A stretch of 64,000 bases of DNA from Sandaracinobacteroides sayramensis (lineage in GTDB: Bacteria > Pseudomonadota > Alphaproteobacteria > Sphingomonadales > Sphingomonadaceae), in contig NZ_JAKLSQ010000010.1 of assembly GCF_022014495.1 (NCBI RefSeq), positions 310,832-374,831 of the forward strand, given 5' to 3'. The first letter of the stretch is position 1. Each line of letters opens with the position of its first letter. The notes under the pieces were generated by a model that ran no database searches, had not been told where the DNA came from, and worked only from the letters and a program-made list of their open reading frames with translations. Of this stretch, positions 42,265 to 50,107 are shown piece by piece. The translations under genes were made by a program, and so were the position numbers.

Positions 42265-42780
42265 ATGCCGACCAATGCCCTTGCCTTGACGCGCCTCTTC
42301 ATGCGCGAGCGGCCGTCCCTGCTTCGGCAGGTGCGCCGGCTCGTGGGCGCCGACAATGCCGAGGACGTGGCGCAAAAGCTCTGGCTGAAGGTCCAGACGG
42401 TGAGGGACGATCCCCCGATCATCGACAAGAACGCCTATCTGCGCCGCCTCGCGCACAATGTCGCGGTCGATCACGTCCAGGGCGACCAGCGGCAGGCGAC
42501 CGTGGCGACGCGCGCCGAGGCGCTGTTGTGGGGCGTCGACTACGAATTGGGGCCGGAGCGCATCGTCGAATCGCGCGAGACGCTGGAGCGGATACGCGCG
42601 GCCATCGCCGCGCTGCCGGAGCCGACGCGCACCATATTGCGGCTGACCCGCTTCGAAGGCCGGACCCAGCGCGAGACGGCGGAACAGGTCGGCGTCACCA
42701 CGACCACCGTCGAAAATCATCTTCGCCGCGCGCTCGCCCGGCTCGGCCGCATTCGCGACGGGGACACAGACGACGCGTGA
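42265..42780 (+). CDS. FecI-like ECF sigma factor
   Basis: A 171-residue ECF sigma factor with region 2 (GADNAEDVAQKLWLKVQTV) and region 4 (TQRETAEQVGVTTTTVENHL). Size and operon position with FecR and a TonB-dependent receptor identify it as FecI-type. It would direct RNA polymerase to the two related promoters downstream. ATG 42265 is chosen; an in-frame TTG lies within the Fur-like site. Confidence 0.9.
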   Translation: MPTNALALTRLFMRERPSLLRQVRRLVGADNAEDVAQKLWLKVQTVRDDPPIIDKNAYLRRLAHNVAVDHVQGDQRQATVATRAEALLWGVDYELGPERIVESRETLERIRAAIAALPEPTRTILRLTRFEGRTQRETAEQVGVTTTTVENHLRRALARLGRIRDGDTDDA

Positions 42781-42800
42781 TTTTATTTTCTGCCTGTCTT

Positions 42801-42825
42801 GGGAAAAGGTGTTCGCGAACAGTCT
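42801..42825 (+). promoter_or_regulatory. FecI-type ECF promoter upstream of fecR-like gene
   Basis: GGGAAAAGG (42801) and GTCT (42822) are 21 bases apart, preceded by CTGTCTT. The same elements at the same spacing occur at 43910-43934. GGAAA is the -35 core of E. coli FecI promoters. Confidence 0.6.
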
Positions 42826-42880
42826 TATCGGTAGAGGGATGGCAATTCGCCATCACCGGCCCAGGACTGCCGCAGCACTG

Positions 42881-43888
42881 ATGTCCAATCCGTCCGATCC
42901 TTACCGCGACGATGCCGAGCCGGGCAGCGATCCCGTCTTGCGGGAACGCGCGCAATATTGGATCACCCGCTTGGTGGCGAAGGACATCAGCGCGACCGAA
43001 CTGGATACGCTGGAAGCCTGGCTTGTGGCCGACCCGCGCCATGCCCGCGCCTTCGCCCGCGAGCGTGCGCTATGGCAGGATCTGGATACCGTCGCCGATG
43101 CGCTGGCCGCGCCTCCGCCCGCCCAGCCCGTCATCCGCCCGATGCCCCGGCAGGGCGTCACGCGCCGCCGCCTCCTGCGCGCCGTGCCGGTGGCGCTGGC
43201 CGCCAGCATCGTCGCGGCCCTCATCATCCCGTCGCTGGTGCTGGATCTGCGCGCCGATCATCGCACCGCTGTCGGCGAAGTGCGATCGGTCGCGCTGCCG
43301 GACGGCACGACCGCGATGCTGGACAGCGATTCCGCGATCTCGGTCGCGTTCGACGGCAACCGGCGCGTCGTGCATCTGCTGGCGGGCCGCGCCTGGTTCG
43401 ACGTGCGCCATGAAGGCCGTCCCTTCCTTGTGGAAGCGCTGGACGGCGAGACGCACGACATCGGCACCGGCTTTGAAGTCCGGCGGGATGGCGGCGCGGT
43501 CGAGGTCGGGGTGACGCAAGGCGCGGTGCAGGTGCGCGCGCCGGGCAGCAGGAGCGGCCCGACGCTGCACGCGGGCGACCGTGTTCGCTACACAGCCGCC
43601 GGGCTGGACAAGCTGGCGGCCCAGCCCGCCGCTCGCCTCGCCTCATGGCGCAAGGGCGAGCTGCTGTTCGACAAGCAGCCGGTGCAGGACGCCATCGCCG
43701 AGATCGCGCGCTACCGCCGCGCGCCGGTCTGGACGATCGGGGATCTCGGCAATGCCGATCCTGTCAGCGGCCTTTTCCTGATCGAGCGGCCCGATGAAGC
43801 CCTGGAAACCGTCGTTCAGATGCGCGGCTTGCGAATGACCACACTGCCCGGCGGAATCGTCATCATCCGCCCCAATCCCGCCCCTTAA
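42881..43888 (+). CDS. FecR-family anti-sigma/transducer
   Basis: A 335-residue inner-membrane protein. A DUF4880-like N-terminal domain (WITRLVAKDISATELDTLEA), one membrane segment (about residues 110-130), a FecR periplasmic domain (TAVGEVRSVALPDGTTAMLD, then LLAGRAWFDV) and a DUF4974-like C-terminal part. It binds the receptor's N-terminal domain and controls the sigma factor. ATG 42881 lacks a strong Shine-Dalgarno; ATG 42839 is possible. Confidence 0.9.
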   Translation: MSNPSDPYRDDAEPGSDPVLRERAQYWITRLVAKDISATELDTLEAWLVADPRHARAFARERALWQDLDTVADALAAPPPAQPVIRPMPRQGVTRRRLLRAVPVALAASIVAALIIPSLVLDLRADHRTAVGEVRSVALPDGTTAMLDSDSAISVAFDGNRRVVHLLAGRAWFDVRHEGRPFLVEALDGETHDIGTGFEVRRDGGAVEVGVTQGAVQVRAPGSRSGPTLHAGDRVRYTAAGLDKLAAQPAARLASWRKGELLFDKQPVQDAIAEIARYRRAPVWTIGDLGNADPVSGLFLIERPDEALETVVQMRGLRMTTLPGGIVIIRPNPAP

Positions 43889-43909
43889 AAAAATTTCCTT
43901 CCTGCCTTT

Positions 43910-43934
43910 GGGAAAAGCCCTTCGGCAACAGTCT
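43910..43934 (+). promoter_or_regulatory. FecI-type ECF promoter upstream of TonB receptor gene
   Basis: GGGAAAAG (43910) and CAACAGTCT (GTCT at 43931), 21 bases between the same points as in the upstream copy. It lies 96 bases before the receptor start. Confidence 0.6.
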
Positions 43935-44029
43935 CCCCTATGAGGGCGTATTGAGTTGCATTCTCAATAGGTCCGCTACCGGATGCCGCGCGGGGCGGCT
44001 TGCTGATGGATCGAAGGGGATTGGACATT

Positions 44030-46537
44030 ATGAGTTTCACGGTTTGCGTGCGGCCACGCCTGCTGACTTTTTCCAGGCATCTGATGCTGGCGGGCACCGC
44101 GCTTTGTCTCGTCACGACCAATCCGGCGATCGCGCAAACCGCCCCCGCGTCGAGCGCCTCCGCGCGCAGCTTCAACATTCCCGCGCAACCGCTCCGCGAT
44201 GCCCTGCGCCAGTTGATGCAGCAGGGAAGCCTGCAAATCGGGTTCGAGGCGGCGGACGTGGACGGCAAGACGTCCTCGCCGGTCTCGGGCAGCATGAGCG
44301 CCGGCGAAGCCTTGTCGCGTCTGCTGGCCGGAAGCGGCCTGACCTTCCGCTATCTGACGGCCGGCTCGGTCGTGATCGAGCGCGCGCCGCAATCGGCCGA
44401 TGGCGCGATCCAGCTCGGCCCTGTGCGCGTCGAGGGCGAAGGCGGCGGCAGCGGGTATGCCAGTATTGCGCCCAGCATCACCTCCGATCCGGACGCCACG
44501 GAAAACACGCGCTCCTTCACCACCCGCATAATGTCCAGCGCCACCCACCTGCCGCTGACCATGCGCGAAACGCCGCAATCCGTGACGGTGCTGACCAGCG
44601 CCCGCATCGCGGCCGACAATCTGGTGGATCTTGTGGATGTCGCAATGGCGACACCAGGGCTGCGGCGCGCTTCCAACGACGCGCGCCCCAACTTCATGTC
44701 TCGCGGTTTCGCGATCGACACCCTCACGCAGGACGGCATTGTCAGCGAATACATCGGTGACGAAGACACGCTCGGCAACCTAGCCATGCAGGACCGCGTG
44801 GAAATCGTGCGTGGTGCGACGGGGATGATGCAGGGCAGCGGCAACCCGGCCGGCGCCATCAACATGATCCGCAAGCGGCCCACAAGCACCTGGCAATTCA
44901 AGGGCGCCGCCAGCGTCGGGAGCTGGGACGACTATCGGGCGATGGCCGATGTCAGTGGTCCCCTGACCAAAGATGGCCGCGTGCGCATCCGTCTGGTAGG
45001 ATCATTCCAAGACGCCGGCAATTATTACGACCTTGCCTTCAACGACAAGCACCTCGGCTATGTTACGGTCGACATCGACCTGACCGAACGCACCACGCTC
45101 AACATCGGATATTCCCACGTCTATTCCAACAGGAACATGAGTTGGGGAGGACTGCCGACGAGCTATGACGGTAGCCATCTCGACCTGCCGCGCTCGACCT
45201 TCATCGGCAACGAATGGGAATATGACAAGAACAAGGCCGACACCTTCTACCTCAGTCTGATCCATGATTTCGGCGCGGACTGGAAACTGAGTTTCAATGG
45301 TGCCCGTGTGAAGCGTAGCTACGACATGCTGGCGACATGGGTGGTCCCCACGCCCGATGTCGGCGGCTATGGGCATGTCTGGTATAAGGGCGTGACGTCG
45401 CGCAGACAGATAGCGGGCGACCTCAAGCTGTCCGGTCCGGTCTCCTTGCTCGGGCGCGAGCATGATCTGGTCATCGGCGGGACGTTCAACCGCCAGACTA
45501 GGAGCACCGATGAGTGGATGGAGGGCTGGGATGCCCCGCTGACCAGTGGCGTCGATCCGCTGACATGGAACCATGCCGCGCCGATGCCCGATGTCAGCAG
45601 CACCAGCCGCTGGTATAGCTATTATCCAAGAACCCCTTTCGAGCAGATCAGTGTCTATTCGGCCGGCCGCTTCGGATTGGCCGCGTCGCTGGATCTGCTC
45701 CTGGGGGCGCGCCTGGACTGGTTTGATCGCGTGCAACCGGGGGGCACCGAATCCTATTCGGTAAACGGGCATCTGACGAAATATGCAGGGCTGACCTGGA
45801 AGTTCGCGCGCCAGCACTCCGCCTATGTCAGCTACACCGATGTCTTCCAGCCCCAGAGCTTGCGCGGCCTGGACGGTAATTATCTGCCACCTCGTGCCGG
45901 TGAGAACTACGAGATCGGCGTTAAAGGCGAATATCTGGACGGCGCGTTGAACGGCAGCATCGCGCTGTTCCGCGTCGAGGAGAGCAATCGGCCCGCCTAT
46001 CTGACCGACCAGAGCGGCTGCACCATTGCTCCCCAAGCCTGCTTCGGCGCTGCCGGCCTCGTGCGCAGCGAGGGAGTGGATATCGAATTGCAGGGCGCCC
46101 TTGCCGAAGGCTGGCAGATCGGGGGCGGCTTTACCTATTCCAATGTCCGCTACCGAAAGGATGCCAATCCGGTCAATATCGGCAAGCGGCTCGATGCTAC
46201 GGTCCCGACCACGCTTTTCAAGCTCAGCACTCAATATACACTGCCCGGCTCGCTAGACCGTTTGACGCTTGGCGGGCGGATCAACTGGCAGAGTAAGATG
46301 TATTGGGACGAGGAGAATGCCTATGGCGACATAGCCCGCAATCAGCAAAACGCCTATTTGATCGCGGACCTGTCGGCCACCTATCGTTTGACGGATCACC
46401 TCAACGTCAAGCTCGACGTCAACAACGTCTTCGACAAGACCTACTACTCCGCCATCGGCTATGGAGGACTATATGGTGCGTCCGAGATGTTCGGTGAGCC
46501 GCGCAATTTCCTGCTGACGGTGAGCGCGAACTTCTGA
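44030..46537 (+). CDS. TonB-dependent siderophore receptor with STN domain
   Basis: An 835-residue outer-membrane receptor. It has a signal peptide ending at NPAIAQ, an STN signalling domain (FNIPAQPLRDALRQLMQQGS, residues about 45-115), a plug with a MRETPQSVTVLTSARI block and RGATGMMQGSGNPAGAINM, then the 22-strand barrel ending in phenylalanine (LLTVSANF). The STN domain places it in surface signalling through the FecR/sigma pair. The substrate (ferric citrate or a siderophore) cannot be read from sequence. ATG 44030 is used because GAAGGGGA precedes it. Confidence 0.93.
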   Translation: MSFTVCVRPRLLTFSRHLMLAGTALCLVTTNPAIAQTAPASSASARSFNIPAQPLRDALRQLMQQGSLQIGFEAADVDGKTSSPVSGSMSAGEALSRLLAGSGLTFRYLTAGSVVIERAPQSADGAIQLGPVRVEGEGGGSGYASIAPSITSDPDATENTRSFTTRIMSSATHLPLTMRETPQSVTVLTSARIAADNLVDLVDVAMATPGLRRASNDARPNFMSRGFAIDTLTQDGIVSEYIGDEDTLGNLAMQDRVEIVRGATGMMQGSGNPAGAINMIRKRPTSTWQFKGAASVGSWDDYRAMADVSGPLTKDGRVRIRLVGSFQDAGNYYDLAFNDKHLGYVTVDIDLTERTTLNIGYSHVYSNRNMSWGGLPTSYDGSHLDLPRSTFIGNEWEYDKNKADTFYLSLIHDFGADWKLSFNGARVKRSYDMLATWVVPTPDVGGYGHVWYKGVTSRRQIAGDLKLSGPVSLLGREHDLVIGGTFNRQTRSTDEWMEGWDAPLTSGVDPLTWNHAAPMPDVSSTSRWYSYYPRTPFEQISVYSAGRFGLAASLDLLLGARLDWFDRVQPGGTESYSVNGHLTKYAGLTWKFARQHSAYVSYTDVFQPQSLRGLDGNYLPPRAGENYEIGVKGEYLDGALNGSIALFRVEESNRPAYLTDQSGCTIAPQACFGAAGLVRSEGVDIELQGALAEGWQIGGGFTYSNVRYRKDANPVNIGKRLDATVPTTLFKLSTQYTLPGSLDRLTLGGRINWQSKMYWDEENAYGDIARNQQNAYLIADLSATYRLTDHLNVKLDVNNVFDKTYYSAIGYGGLYGASEMFGEPRNFLLTVSANF

Positions 46538-48144
46538 TGCGGGAAGGAGCGCGGCTCGCCTCCGCCAGCATGGCAGCGGGTCGATTGCCGGAGCGGTCGT
46601 TTCGGCAATCCATGGCATGGCTGCACACCTGGGCGGGGCTGGTCCCCGGTTGGGTGCTGTTCCTCGTGTTCCTGTTCGGCACCACTGCCTTCTTCCAACA
46701 GGAGATTTCCGGCTGGATGCGCCCGGAACTCCGGGCGGGCGGTGTGACCGCCGGGGCGCTGCACAAGGTTGGAGCCACGCTGGCGCGCAAGGCACCGGAT
46801 GCCGCTTTCTGGAGCATCACGCTACCGTCCCCACGCGGCGGCGATGCGATCCGGGCGTTATGGCGACTGCGCGAAGACGGTTCGGGCGAATCCGGGGAAG
46901 CCGTGTTCGATCCGGCAACCGGAGAGGAACAGACACTGCGCGACACGCGCGGCGGCTGGTTCCTCTACCGCTTCCACTTCGACCTGCACTACATGCCGTG
47001 GTGGGTCGCGCGCTATATCGTGTGCAGTGCCGCCCTGGCGATGCTGGTGGCGATCCTGTCCGGCATCGTCACCCACAAGAAGCTGTTCGCGGATTTCTTC
47101 CTGCTGCGCTTCGGCAAGGGCCAGCGATCATGGCTCGACGCGCACAATATCACCGGCGTCCTCGCGCTGCCCTTCCATCTGATGATGACCTATACTGGCC
47201 TTGTCGCCTTGCTGTTCACGCTGATGCCCTGGGCGATCAGCGCGAACTACGGCAGCGAGGAAGCCTTCTACAAGGCTGCGTCGTCCGAAGCCGGGACGCT
47301 GGAGGCAAGCGGGAGGTCCACCCCTGTCGCGCCGCTGCCGCTCCTGATCGCACAGGCGGAGACGCAGTGGGGCATGTCTCCGTCTTCCCTCGTGATCTTT
47401 CATCCGGGCGATGCGGCCGCCGTTGCTACGTTCTCTCCGTTGCGCGACGGGTTAGGGAACAATCCGCCTCCGCTTCATCTCAACGCGGTGACAGGCGCGG
47501 TGCAGGACGGTGCATCATCTGGATCGGGCGCGGCCCGCGCGACCGAAGGGGTGATGGTTCAGCTCCACGCAGGCTGGTTCGCCGGGCCGGTGCTGCGCTG
47601 GCTTTATTTCCTCTCTGGCATCGGCGGAACGGTGATGGTCGCGAGCGGCCTTGTCCTCTGGACGGTGAAGCGCCGCGCCAAGCAGCCCGATCCCGCGCGG
47701 CCGCATTTCGGCTTCCGGCTGGTCGAGCGGCTGAACATCGGCGTCATCGCGGGCACCCCCGCCGGGATCGCGGTCTATTTCCTCGCCAACCGCCTGTTGC
47801 CGCTAGGTATGGCGAACCGGGCGGACTGGGAGATCAACAGCCTGTTCATCGCCTGGGGCGGCCTGTTCGTCTGGACGGTCGCGCGGCCCGCCAAGCGCGC
47901 ATGGATCGAGGCGCTGTCTGCTTGCGCCGCGCTCTATGCGCTGGTGCCTGTCGTCAACGCCTTCACCACGGAGCGCGGCCTTGTCCCCAGCCTGATCGCG
48001 CGGGATTGGATCTTCGCCGGCTTCGACCTTGCCATGCTGACGAGTGCCGCCGCTCTGGCGCTGGCCGCATGGAAGGTCGCTGCCTACAAGCCGAAGGCGG
48101 CCCCGCGCCGGAAGGCACGCGAGCTGGCAGAGGCGGTCACATGA
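46537..48144 (+). CDS. PepSY-associated membrane protein (siderophore reductase-like)
   Basis: A 535-residue protein with about six membrane segments (first at residues 30-50, AGLVPGWVLFLVFLFGTTAF) and PepSY domains. Members next to TonB-dependent receptors act in reduction or release of ferric-siderophores at the inner membrane. It starts within the receptor stop (TGATG) and overlaps the next gene by four bases. Confidence 0.88.
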   Translation: MREGARLASASMAAGRLPERSFRQSMAWLHTWAGLVPGWVLFLVFLFGTTAFFQQEISGWMRPELRAGGVTAGALHKVGATLARKAPDAAFWSITLPSPRGGDAIRALWRLREDGSGESGEAVFDPATGEEQTLRDTRGGWFLYRFHFDLHYMPWWVARYIVCSAALAMLVAILSGIVTHKKLFADFFLLRFGKGQRSWLDAHNITGVLALPFHLMMTYTGLVALLFTLMPWAISANYGSEEAFYKAASSEAGTLEASGRSTPVAPLPLLIAQAETQWGMSPSSLVIFHPGDAAAVATFSPLRDGLGNNPPPLHLNAVTGAVQDGASSGSGAARATEGVMVQLHAGWFAGPVLRWLYFLSGIGGTVMVASGLVLWTVKRRAKQPDPARPHFGFRLVERLNIGVIAGTPAGIAVYFLANRLLPLGMANRADWEINSLFIAWGGLFVWTVARPAKRAWIEALSACAALYALVPVVNAFTTERGLVPSLIARDWIFAGFDLAMLTSAAALALAAWKVAAYKPKAAPRRKARELAEAVT

Positions 48145-48431
48145 TCCATGCGGTCATCTTCCTTCTCGCGCTTGCCAGTTTCGTCCTGCTGCTGCTCGCC
48201 ACGGCGCGACATCAACAGGACTGGCTTCGCCGCAAGCTGCCGCGGGCAGCAAGCCGCGCGCTGCGCCTATCCGGCTTCGTTGCGCTGGCGCTGGCTTTCG
48301 CTGTCGCCAGCGCTGGTCTTGGTTGGGGCTATGGCGCGGTGGCGTGGTTCGGATGGCTCACCATCGCGGCCGCGCTTGTCGTCGCCACCAACACCAACCG
48401 CGAGCGCATCATGCGGAAGCTCCGGCCATGA
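48141..48431 (+). CDS. DUF3325 membrane protein
   Basis: A 96-residue protein with three membrane segments, matching DUF3325, a partner of PepSY proteins in iron-uptake operons. ATGA overlaps link it to both neighbours. Confidence 0.82.
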   Translation: MIHAVIFLLALASFVLLLLATARHQQDWLRRKLPRAASRALRLSGFVALALAFAVASAGLGWGYGAVAWFGWLTIAAALVVATNTNRERIMRKLRP

Positions 48432-48736
48432 TCCGCCCGACCGAACAGGCGCGCGGGCGCTGGTCGACCATGTTCCGCTTCGTCGCGGGGACGCTGGGGG
48501 CTTATGCGCTGACCTCGCTCGTCACCGTGGCGCTGTCGCTGCTGCTGGCGCGGCTCGGCATGGATCGCGTGGAGGCCGTCTATGCCGCCACGCTGGCGAG
48601 CTTCGCCGTCTTCGCAGGTGTCGCCATGTCGGCCTTCCATGCCCGCAGCGCCGCCCGTGCATGGGGCTGGCTGCTGGCCTTCGGTCTCCCGCTGGCGCTG
48701 GCCGTTTTCCTCATGCTCCCCGGAGTGCCCTCATGA
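48428..48736 (+). CDS. DUF3649 membrane protein
   Basis: A 102-residue protein with three membrane segments (TLGAYALTSLVTVALSLLLA, then FGLPLALAVFLML), typical of the DUF3649 iron-uptake family. ATGA overlap on both sides. The molecular role is unknown. Confidence 0.8.
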   Translation: MIRPTEQARGRWSTMFRFVAGTLGAYALTSLVTVALSLLLARLGMDRVEAVYAATLASFAVFAGVAMSAFHARSAARAWGWLLAFGLPLALAVFLMLPGVPS

Positions 48737-49515
48737 AGCCGCTTGTCGCCCACCGTCCCGAGCGGGAAGAACCGGATATGACCGTGCCGCCCTCGCAGCC
48801 GGAGCAGAAGGCCCAGCCCGTCACGGAAAGGCATGGCTACCAGCCCGACCGTGGCAACCGCCTGGTCGGCCTCGCGGGGACCGCGATGATCTATGCACTG
48901 GCGCTTGCGGGCTTCTTCTTCACCATCAACCATGTCGTTCCCGTCAAGGCGCCGTCCGCACTGACAGTCGTGAATCTTCTGCCCGAAGCCTCGCCACCGG
49001 AGACGCCGCCCGAAGAAAAGGAAGCGCCCAAGCCCGTCGAGAAGAAAGAGAAGCAGCCGGAGCCGCCCCAAGTGCAGCCCATCGAGCGCACCATGGTTCC
49101 GATCGCGCCGGTATCGATGCCTCAATCGGCCGTGCAGTCCAAGCCCGCTGATCCCGCCCCGGTCGAGCCGGAGACGGCCGCGCCGAAGACAGCACCTGCA
49201 CCACCCGCGCCACAAATGTCGAGCAATGCCCCCGACACATGGGAGGGCCGCGTCCTGGCTGCGCTCAACAAGCATCGCCGCTATCCGCGCCTCGCCATGA
49301 CGCGACGGCAACAGGGCGTGCCTTATATCCGTTTCGTCATGGATCGCGAGGGCATGGTGCTGTCCTCGCGGTTGGAGCGATCTTCGGGCTTCCCCGATCT
49401 GGATCGCGAAGCCGTGGCCTTGCCCAAGCGCGCATCGCCGCTCCCAAAGCCTCCTGCCGACAAGACCGGCGACACGCTGGAACTGGTCGTGCCGGTCGAG
49501 TTCTTCCTGAAATGA
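48733..49515 (+). CDS. TonB-family energy transducer
   Basis: A 260-residue protein with one membrane anchor (about residues 46-68), a long Pro/Glu/Lys-rich periplasmic spacer (EKKEKQPEPPQVQPIERT), and a C-terminal TonB domain (YPRLAMTRRQQGVPYIRFVM, then RSSGFPDLDREA and LVVPVEFFLK). It would energise the receptor encoded upstream. Last gene of the seven-gene iron operon. Confidence 0.9.
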   Translation: MKPLVAHRPEREEPDMTVPPSQPEQKAQPVTERHGYQPDRGNRLVGLAGTAMIYALALAGFFFTINHVVPVKAPSALTVVNLLPEASPPETPPEEKEAPKPVEKKEKQPEPPQVQPIERTMVPIAPVSMPQSAVQSKPADPAPVEPETAAPKTAPAPPAPQMSSNAPDTWEGRVLAALNKHRRYPRLAMTRRQQGVPYIRFVMDREGMVLSSRLERSSGFPDLDREAVALPKRASPLPKPPADKTGDTLELVVPVEFFLK

Positions 49516-49554
49516 TCGAAATGCCGCTTGCCGCCTAGTTCGAATGAATGGCAA

Positions 49555-49577
49555 ATATCAATCTAATACATTGATAT
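49555..49577. promoter_or_regulatory. AT-rich palindrome downstream of tonB-like gene
   Basis: ATATCAAT and ATTGATAT flank a seven-base loop in an unusually AT-rich 100-base stretch. It may be an operator for the gene at 49652 or a weak terminator for the iron operon. Confidence 0.4.
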
Positions 49578-49651
49578 ATCTGTATAAAGTATATATTTCC
49601 CTTTTATTTGCCGCGTAGCCGTGCTATGCTTTCCACCGAAGGGAAATTATC

Positions 49652-50107
49652 GTGTCGACCAATTCCACGCTTCTTGCCATAGATGCCGGAACATCGTCGC
49701 ACCGTGCGTCCGATTGGCTCTGGCGTCCGTGGTATGCCAAGACTTGGTGGACGGCGATCCCGCTCTGGTGGGCGGGAATGGCCGGAGCCACGAAGATCGA
49801 GCCACTGGACCAGTTCTACAGCGGCGCGCTGGCCGGCTACCTCAATGTCCTGTTCTTCCCGATGACCGCGCTGCTGGTGTTGGGCTTTGGCTATGCGCAG
49901 CATTGGCTTGACGCTTTCTCGACCACTAGCGATCGGGCCATGCCATCCGGCAACGAGTTCGACGCGGCCAAGGAACTGGAGGAAGAGCACGAGCGGGCGT
50001 TTGAGGCTCTCAATGCCACAACCGACATTTACGATCCGAGATCTGGAACTCTCTATGTCGGCAACTCGCTCAGTCCCAACAACGGCGCTCACATCAACGC
50101 TTCTTGA
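49652..50107 (+). CDS. Small inner-membrane protein, candidate entry exclusion (TraS/Eex-like)
   Basis: A 151-residue protein with two hydrophobic segments (TAIPLWWAGMAGATKI and VLFFPMTALLVLGFGYA) and an acidic soluble C-terminus. It begins at GTG after GAAGGGAA and has its own AT-rich upstream region. It ends 14 bases inside the convergent traG gene. In F and SXT-type elements the entry-exclusion protein is a membrane protein of about this size encoded next to traG; position and topology fit, sequence similarity was not tested. Confidence 0.65.
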   Translation: MSTNSTLLAIDAGTSSHRASDWLWRPWYAKTWWTAIPLWWAGMAGATKIEPLDQFYSGALAGYLNVLFFPMTALLVLGFGYAQHWLDAFSTTSDRAMPSGNEFDAAKELEEEHERAFEALNATTDIYDPRSGTLYVGNSLSPNNGAHINAS

